Shown here in pieces: positions 57,458-64,000 of a stretch of DNA of 64,000 nt; positions within the stretch are counted from its first letter, which is position 1, and the number at the start of each line of letters is the position of its first letter. This DNA comes from Saxidomus purpurata (lineage: Eukaryota; Mollusca; Bivalvia; Venerida; Veneridae), in assembly GCA_022818135.1 (NCBI GenBank), contig JAFMSR010000015.1, positions 24,945,627-25,009,626 of the forward strand, in the 5' to 3' direction. Below the pieces are notes generated by a model. The model worked only from the letters and a program-made list of their open reading frames with translations. It did not search any database and was not told where the DNA came from. Both the position numbers and the translations under genes were made by a program.

Positions 57458-58070
57458 CAGTGTTCCCACTCAGTATTTTTTTCAAGGGTATACTTACCCC
57501 CTGGACACAAAAAGAAGGGGTAAATCTCAATTTCTGGGGGTATGAAAATTTTATGATAGACAAGCGGCGACCGTTTAAATTTTTTACAACCCACGGCAAC
57601 CACTTGTTATGCAACAGTTTCGGGTACTTTTTCCGACTTTCAACACTAGTCGTAGTTGTTTCAGTACTTGTGGATGGTAACTCATACTTTGTTGTCGGGC
57701 ATCATTTATTTTATTCGCCGTGAAGCAAAACACAATGCCTTGTCTGCCACATTTTTGCAGACGAAGCCCGGATCATTAGATTGGTCATACTTTTAAAGTG
57801 CTAATATTAATTCCCAGAGCATTCAAATATGAAACCCGTCTACATTTCATGACGTCAACGGTAAATCACCAGCAGTTATGCCGACCGATTGGCCGAGAAA
57901 GTAGAATTTCCATGATCTATTTTTAGAAAATACCGAGGGATTCCAGCTTAACATATTCGTCCTCGGCATTTTCGTACGCGCGCGATCTCGCACATGGTGA
58001 AAATATTATTTGCGTGATATTTATTTTTTTTGCGTGATTTACGTAATAATTTACGAGAGTGGGAACACTG
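57458..58070. mobile_element. hAT-like non-autonomous element (613 bp)
   Basis: Perfect 14-bp inverted ends CAGTGTTCCCACTC (57458) and GAGTGGGAACACTG (ending 58070). CAGTG termini are typical of hAT elements. The flanks (CCGTTCTT left, TTCTTTAC right) give only an imperfect target duplication. The 87-aa plus frame at 57460-57723 is not transposase-like. Confidence 0.6.
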
Positions 58071-58761
58071 TTCTTTACCTGTAAAATCACTCGAAGTGCC
58101 GCGATTTTACTCCCGCGTCAACTCTTTCTAAATTTGTGTCAACTTTCAATATTTGTTAATGCTAATAATAATTTGAACATTCTTTCGGACAATTTTTTTT
58201 ATTAAAACTGTTAAAGTCGCGAAAAAAATGACGTCATTCAGGGACAATCGGGGTACAACATACTTTTGAGCTGATGTAGGCTAGGAAAGAAGATAATTTA
58301 AGAATATTAAGAATATACAATATATGATCTGAACCCTATGACCTGTGGCTCAAGCCTAAAAATTCTCACCTTGACTGTTGAAAATTTGATTTTGACCCTT
58401 GAAAATTTAGGCTGAAGTGTCAATGGCCTTTGAGTTTCAAAGTCTACTGAACACCCTTATTATTTTTCGGGCCAGTGAAAATGCTTTCTGGCCAGTAACA
58501 GTCCAGGCAGTGCTGGCCCGAATGGCTTATGGATTTCATATCCAAAAATCATACACTGCAAAAGGGTTACTTTTATGAATTAAAATAGAAAAACAAGTTC
58601 ATTCATTTCTGTATCATAACAAATTAATTGCATCTGGCTATCTTGTTAACTTCCAGAGAGGTAGGGGTCAAAATCAAAAATCACAAAAACTCAGAAAGGT
58701 GTTATTGAATGTTTAAGAGATGGAATTTCAATAAGAAATGTGGCACATCCAGTAAATCTCG
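58071..58761. other. Intergenic with weak transposon traces
   Basis: Holds a GGGCCAGTGAAAATGC / GCTGGCCCGAATGGCTTATG phrase (58470-58550) that echoes 55235-55310. A short plus-strand frame near 58680-58750 (QKGVIECLRDGISIRNVAH) resembles a transposase helix-turn-helix, too short to call. Confidence 0.35.
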
Positions 58762-59545
58762 TTAGTACCGAGTGTGGCCACCATTTACATGAATACATGC
58801 AATGATCCTACGCCGCATCGACGTAGCGTAACGCAATACCAGTGCGTTAGGCAAATTCCTCCATTCCTGTTGTAACGCCCGTGTAAGATCGCGAACATTG
58901 TCAATCTGATGGTTAGCTCTTGCTTTGCGGCCCAGCTGATCCCACATATGCTCAATGGGGTTGAGATCCTGGGAAACCGCGGGCCATGGCATGACGTTGA
59001 CATTGTTTTGCTGCAAGAATTGAGTGGTGACCCTGGCTACATGAGGGCGGGCATTGTCCTGCATCAATGTTACACCAGGACCATGCTGACGAATAAATGG
59101 TAAGGCATATGCATTTAGCACGTCTGCAACATAACGCTGTGCATTAATGTTGCCCTGTACAACAACCAAATCTGTCTTCCGGTTTCCCATGATCCCGCCC
59201 CAGACCATTACGCTCCCTCCCCCAAACCTGTTTTTCTCAACAATGCAACAATTGGCGAATCTTTCATTTTTACGCCTGTATACCCATAATCTTCCGTCAG
59301 CATGACTAACTGTGAACCGAGATTCATCGGTGAACAAAACTCGGTTCCAGTCAGCCCTTCTCCAGTTCATATGACGTCGCGCCCATAACAGCCTGGCAGC
59401 ACGGTGACGTTGGGTCATTATCTGACCAGTCTACGGGCGGTGTGCCCTGATTGGTTGGGCGTTATGACGCAACCGGTTGCAAAGGGTCTGCCTACGATGC
59501 GCTGAGATATGCGGTCGCGGTGAATCGTGGTGACCAACTCGACTG
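58762..59545 (-). pseudogene. Tc1/mariner transposase, catalytic part
   Basis: Cut-and-paste transposase fragment. The open frame 59418-58762 (218 aa from an internal ATG) has FTDESRF with the first Asp (31), LMQDNARPH with the second Asp (121), and PAVSQDLNPIEHMW with the Glu (156), giving DD34E, plus the MVWGGIMG stretch. All three catalytic residues are kept. Upstream, the same frame continues to about 59545 with RLRHNAQPIRAHRP, but an in-frame TAG interrupts it just before GQIMTQRH. The N-terminal DNA-binding part is absent here and appears at 60819-61166, same strand, in the right order. Confidence 0.85.
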
Positions 59546-60164
59546 AAATAAAGTATTTTACAATTATTTTATTATATTTATTGATGTACAAAATGTAGAA
59601 TACATCAATTTCTGTAAATACTTTTTATTTTTCATCTACGGTCTCTATTATTAGCACATCGTGGCCGCGGTATTTCTGTTCCAAATTGCCGCTCGAGTAT
59701 TACTGCATAAAAAGTCATCATTTTTAGATACATGTATAATTGTTTCAAAACGTTTTCTTTCCGACCTGAACTTATATTTATCACATTTATGTAGATTTAA
59801 AATAATAATTCACGTAAACAATGTGCTGTAATTGGTCAATCCCAACTTGCCTTTTGTCAATCACGGTGGGTGTGAAAAATATTGCCTGTAATAAAGGATG
59901 ACATATTTAACTCAAAAAATTGTTTGCAAACCCAAGCTATTTGACACTATTACTTCTGAAAGACAACTGTCAATATTGAGTGAATACGCATATTTGTCTG
60001 GGGAGATTTTGAGTATCACTTGTCTTACGAAAGTCGACAGACAATGCATCGAAAGTGCATAAATATTTAAATTATTGTAATAATTATTGCCCAATATTCG
60101 TAAATTTTCAAATGCAAAAAATGATTTAGTTTCATATAAAAAGTTCGGAATGTTGTGTTCCCGA

Positions 60165-60245
60165 AACACAATTACCGTCTGCTATATTTGGTGTACCGCA
60201 AGGTTCAGTTGTGGGACCTCTCTGTGTTGCGAGTTATGCTTTCTT
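60165..60245 (+). pseudogene. Possible reverse-transcriptase snippet
   Basis: One plus-strand frame reads LPSAIFGVPQGSVVGPL, the conserved GVPQGS..GPL block of non-LTR reverse transcriptases. Flanking residues do not continue into the D or YADD motifs, so only a tiny remnant is likely. Confidence 0.4.
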
Positions 60246-60394
60246 TTATATTTAATTTTATTATTTTGTACAAATCACACAAACAACTGGAATATTACGG
60301 AAATGCACATTATTAATAAAGAAATCTTGAATATCAAAACGAGTTGCTTGTTCGCAGCATACTTTTATTTTTGTCATTTACGATTGCCTCTAAT

Positions 60395-60650
60395 TTTTCA
60401 GTAACTGCCAACGTCCATGCTTTCCCAGTTACATTCTTTTCATTTTGCCAAATAAAAGTTATTTTTACTGCAAAGTGTTTTCTATATCAAAAGTAAAGCA
60501 GCAAGTGTCATGAGGTCAAAGAATGCCGCCGCGATGGCCGGTTTCTTTGATCTTAGTGAGCACGTGGTATTAAAAAGAAACAGTTTGAGACATTGACAAT
60601 AGATTGATATTTTGGATTATTAGATCATAAGTTTGGAATAGTTAAAGTAA
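60395..60650. repeat. Dispersed duplicate B (pairs with 56985-57290)
   Basis: See the first copy. Here the order is ACTGCCAACGTCCATGC, AGTGTCATGAGGTCAAAG, TTTGATCTTAGTGAGCACGT and AACAGTTTGAGACATTG. Confidence 0.7.
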
Positions 60651-60818
60651 GTTGTTTTTTTTTCGATTGATTGTGTTGCCGGGGTTGTTTTACTTGATCC
60701 TACAGTATGTTAGTTTGTTGATAGCGGCATCGTAATTAAAACGATTTGGGCGTCGGAAAGTTTCGAAAAACGTCAAATTACAATTATTTTTCTATTTTTT
60801 TTTATTGACAATTTTAAG

Positions 60819-61166
60819 TTAATCAGTAAAAAAACATAACAAATATTCAAGTCTCGACCCGAATGTGGACACCGCGAAACACCGTGACCAGATGACGGGT
60901 GACTCGGGGGGCATTTGGGTGACCAAATTTGCGTGGTCACGATGATTGGACATCGCGGTGATGGGTGACAATTGGAAAAAACACCTTGCGTGTACTGTAC
61001 CAGGTCGCTGCCGGTTGTGAACGGCCCCAGTCTGCTGGTACCGGGCTGCAAGACGATCAATCGTCTTCCGACAGCACCCGAACCGACGCGCGACTACCCT
61101 GGCGGACATCCCACCCGCAAGCATCCCAATTGCCTGATTTCGCTCGTTTTCGGAAAGCCGTGGCAT
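60819..61166 (-). pseudogene. Tc1/mariner transposase, N-terminal DNA-binding part
   Basis: ATG at 61166 starts MPRLSENERNQAIGMLAGGM, then ARVVARRFGCCRKTIDRLAA and YQQTGAVHNRQRPG, a helix-turn-helix of the Tc1/mariner type that would bind the transposon end. After RQRPG the reading no longer matches the family and the frame (115 aa) ends without a catalytic core. It belongs logically with the catalytic part at 58762-59545. Together they could be one element split by an insertion, or two separate fragments. Confidence 0.8.
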
Positions 61167-61289
61167 ATCGAAAACAGTGAAAAATTTAAGAATAAAAGTA
61201 ATTTTCAGAATAGCCCCTATCGCATGAATGGTACGACATGAACTGAATCAACACATGGATGACATGTATAGCGTGCACGTGCAAAACGT

Positions 61290-61520
61290 GCAAATGACCG
61301 CTTGTTCACCATTATGCTCCCAACCTGTACACAGGAGGAGGTCACTGTATCAAGCATTTTGACAGAATTATGCCCCTTTTTCGACGTAGAATTTACGTTA
61401 AAGTTTGCGTACCACCTCAAACATTTTCAAAATCCATTGACCTCTGGCTTTGAAACTTCGCACGCTTGTTCACCATCATGCCCCCAACCTGTACAAATTC
61501 GTCCAAATGAAACACTGTTG
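61290..61520. repeat. 164-bp tandem pair
   Basis: CTTGTTCACCATTATGCTCC (61301) recurs as CTTGTTCACCATCATGCCCC (61465). Between them is GACAGAATTATGCCCCTTTT, a phrase also found throughout the array at 63 kb. Confidence 0.7.
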
Positions 61521-61597
61521 ACCGAGTATCAAATTCCTGTCATTAGATTAAAGAAAAGGTCGGTCATTCTCCATGTTTTAAACCAACTGTTTGAAGC

Positions 61598-62510
61598 CAT
61601 TCTAAGTAGCCATCGTGCACATCTTGTGTAAAGTGGTTGTAAGTAATGGTATAATAACATTTGTCTTAACGCCTTCAGTGTGCATTGTATATGTAACTCT
61701 GACTGAATAGGACAGGACATTGGTTGCTATTAACCAAGAGGAAAACAGTATATGTACATCATCAGGAAAATGTTGGAGAACTTGACGCAAATTAATTTGA
61801 AAGAAAGAATCCATTTGTTATAATCCAATTCCATTCTAAGTAGCCATTATGCATATTGTTGTGTATAGTGGTTGTAAGCGATGGTAGATAGAAATCTGTC
61901 CAACGCCTTCAGTGTGCATTGTATATGTAACTCTGTCTGAATAGGACAGGACACTTTGATTGCCATAGCAACCTCAGGAGGAAAACTGTCCTTGTACATT
62001 CTGAGAAATTATGGGCAATGTTGCTACCACAAAATGGAAAGGAAATATTCCATTTGTTATAATCCATTCTAAGTAGCCATTCTGAACATTATTGTGTTAA
62101 GTGGTTGTAAGCAATGGTAAATAAGAATATGTCCCAACGCCTTCAGATTGCATTGTATATGTAACTCTGTCTGAATAGAACAGGACATTGCTTTTGTTCA
62201 CTCCATTGTTTTTTTAGCCTCATGAAAGAAAGTCACATAGCAGACTGAATGAATAGAATATTCAGTTACGTATTATTGTCATAGCCTCTAAAGTACATTA
62301 TACAGAAGCTCGGGCAAACTTATTACTACATATTTAAAAGGAAATAGTCCAGTTGTTTGAACACGTTGAATCCATTCTAAGTAGCCATTCTGCATATTGT
62401 TGTGTATAGTGGTTGTAAGCAATGGTAAAGAAAAATCTGTCCAACGCCTTCAGTGTGCATTGTATATGTAACTCTGTCTGAATAGGACAGGACACTATGA
62501 TTGCCATAGC
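61598..62510. repeat. ~233-bp tandem repeat (4 copies)
   Basis: Copies start CCATTCTAAGTAGCCAT at 61598, 61832, 62064 and 62372. Each continues GTGGTTGTAAG.AATGGTA, AACGCCTTCAGTGTGCATTG and TAACTCTG.CTGAATAG.ACAGGACA. Spacing is 234, 232 and 308 bp. The third unit is lengthened. Confidence 0.9.
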
Positions 62511-62994
62511 ATTACTTAAAAAGAAATATTGTAAAATTATTACCAAAATTAGCTGGAAACAATAGAAGGAAAGTCTTGCAACATGTTCATGTAGTTAAGT
62601 TGTTAACTGATGTGAAAGTAACTGTTTCGATTATTCGATATGGTTCAGTAATTTTCAGAATTCTATAATGTTGAAGTATTGCACTAGCTGACTAGTATTG
62701 TATTTCATAAACACCTTCTGTAGTCAAGAATTCATGATGACTGATAGTGACTGTAAGTGACTTGCATTCCCTATTAAACCTCTCGTGGATTGGGGGTCAT
62801 GGATATGGAAAATGGGGAGTCTACTGCTGGTCCTTCTAGAAATAGTGACTTGCAAGTTGCAATCGCTAAACCTCACACAGATGATCATTGAAGGTTCTAC
62901 CAGCTCAGGGGTTCCACTAGTCTAGCCCTTGAAAGTCAAGGGTCACTGACCCTTGAGCATGAAATTTGGAGGGTCATTTTTGTGTCGCCCTTTC
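62511..62994. other. Intergenic, short dyad
   Basis: CCCTTGAAAGTCAAGGGTCA and GACCCTTGAGCATG (62925-62965) form a small dyad. Nothing else is recognised. Confidence 0.4.
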
Positions 62995-63850
62995 GGAGAA
63001 AAGGCGATACATAGGGATCGCTTTGTCCGTCCGTCCGTCACACAAACTTAACGTTGGCTATAACTTTGCCATTTCTTAAGATTTCTTCATCAAACTTTAC
63101 AATTGTATTGCTTATGACAATAGGGTCATGATGCCACCAAATTATGTAGGTCAAGGTCATATTTGACAGAGTTATGCCCCTTTTTGTACTTAGATTTTGT
63201 CATGAAAACTTAACGTTGGCTTTAACTTTGCCATTTCTTAAGATTTCTTCATCAAACTTTCAAATTGTATTGCTTATGACATAAGGGTCGTGATGCCGCC
63301 AAAGTTTGTAGGTCAAGGTCATATTTGACAGAGTTATGCCCCTTTTTATACTTAGATTTTTGCTATAACTTTGCCATTTCTTAAGATTTCTTTATCAAAC
63401 TTTCAAATTGTATTGCTTATGTCAAAAGGGTTGTGATGCCGCCAAATTTTGTAGGTCAAGGTCATATTTGACAGAGTTATGCCCCTTTTTGTACTTAGAT
63501 TTTGTCACGAAAACTTAATGTTGGCTATAACTTTGCCATTTCTGAAGATTTCTTCATCAAACTTCAAGTTGCATTGCTTATGACATAAGGGTCGTGATGC
63601 CGCCAAAGTTTGTAGGTCAAGGTCATATTTGACAGAGTTATGCCCCTTTATATACTTAGATTTTTGCTATAACTTTGCCATTTCTTAAGATTTCTTTATC
63701 AAACTTTCAAATTATATTGCTTATGTCAAAAGGGTTGTGATGCCGCCAAATTTTGTAGGTCAAGGTCATATTTGACAGAGTTATGCCCCTTTTTGTACTT
63801 AGATTTTGTCACGAAAACTTTATGTTGGCTTTAACTTTGCCATTTCTTAA
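62995..63850. repeat. Tandem array with alternating 162/143-bp monomers
   Basis: After a head (CGCCCTTTCGGAGAAAAGGC, GTCCGTCCGTCC) the anchor AACTTTGCCATTTCT recurs at 63062, 63224, 63367, 63529, 63671 and 63833, spaced 162, 143, 162, 142 and 162 bp. The long monomer carries an extra block of about 19 bp (GTCA(T/C)GAAAACTTAA.GTTG). The pair forms a 305-bp higher-order unit. Each monomer has GGTCAAGGTCATATTTGACA and GAGTTATGCCCC. Confidence 0.9.
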
Positions 63851-64000
63851 AGCGACTGCACTCCAAATTCTTAGTAAATTTTAATTTTTTGGTAAAATCA
63901 ATATATATTCAATTTGTCAGCATCAAGATTATTTTCTTTGTGTAAGAGCTAAAAATAAAGGTAGAAAAAAAATATTTACCCGAGCCAGGTTTTGAACTCG
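63848..64000 (-). mobile_element. Partial SINE at window edge
   Basis: The final bases, read on the minus strand, give CGAGTTCAAAACCTGGCTCG, resembling a tRNA B box and acceptor side. The sequence to 63850 begins with AGCGACTGCACTCC on the plus strand. The head lies beyond the window. Confidence 0.4.

Larger units (their letters stand above)
59546..60780. other. Sequence separating the two transposase parts
   Basis: About 1.2-1.3 kb lies between the two Tc1/mariner fragments. Its two edges look alike (TTACAATTATTTTATTATAT near 59559 and TTACAATTATTTTTCTAT near 60778), which could be a target-site or low-complexity echo. Inside are the RT-like snippet at 60170-60240 and the dispersed duplicate at 60395-60650. 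Confidence 0.45.

Noticed and set aside
57460..57723. 87-aa frame inside the hAT-like element
   Set aside because: It begins within the terminal repeat and has no transposase motif.
58680..58755. Plus-strand helix-turn-helix-like peptide near the Tc1 fragment
   Set aside because: About 20 residues only and no downstream transposase. Too little to call.

Overview
The window looks like AT-rich, intron-bearing animal DNA from a marine bivalve mollusc. That is an inference. It rests on very low gene density, many short ATG-poor ORFs, TACATGTA-rich intergenic DNA, a tRNA-derived SINE ending in a GGCGTTAAACTCC-type tail, tandem blocks with GTCCGTCCGTCC tracts and recurring phrases such as TTATGCCCCTTTTT and GACCTAGAAATC, and secreted C-type lectins. 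Nothing prokaryotic, no rRNA and no CRISPR array was found.

Only two genes can be called with confidence. They are paralogous, intronless, plus-strand genes for secreted C-type lectins (31847-32860 and 46551-47579). Each has a signal peptide, a roughly 170-180-residue helical stalk and a C-terminal carbohydrate-recognition domain with EPN and WND motifs. Between them lies an 8 kb satellite (37485-45430) of about 150 units of 52 bp. Each unit is itself two diverged 26-bp halves. The array changes orientation near 37599 and near 42611. One strand of the unit has no stop codon in any frame, which produces very long ORFs that are probably not genes.

Left part (1-31 kb): small foldback and MITE-like elements come first, including one with 130-bp arms around an array of near-palindromic ACATGTGT-type words (1699-2375). 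A degenerate segmental triplication follows (units near 3.27-11.85, 11.85-22.64 and 22.64-26.64 kb). Its three copies share many diverged blocks in the same order, including a weak minus-strand exon candidate of unknown family (9377-9699, 14598-14812, 25578-25838). Unit 2 carries a decayed CR1/Jockey-type LINE (about 17940-21662) and unit 3 is bordered by a 417-bp TTAA-flanked MITE. Two further unassigned minus-strand exon candidates lie at 27669-28049 and 29167-29334. A Ty3/Gypsy integrase remnant ends about 120 bp before the first lectin.

Right part (47.6-64 kb): I found no convincing host gene. It is built from repeats: imperfect 147-bp, 155-bp, 175-bp and 235-bp tandem blocks, a 1-kb foldback element (52868-53866), a second copy of the TTAA MITE (54666-55093), a hAT-like element (57458-58070), a Tc1/mariner transposase split into two pieces by about 1.3 kb, a higher-order tandem array with alternating 162/143-bp spacing (62995-63850), and the edge of a SINE at the window end.

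The genes do not form an operon or pathway. The two lectins are a local gene family, probably for pathogen or glycan recognition outside the cell. The rest is mostly mobile-element and satellite turnover.
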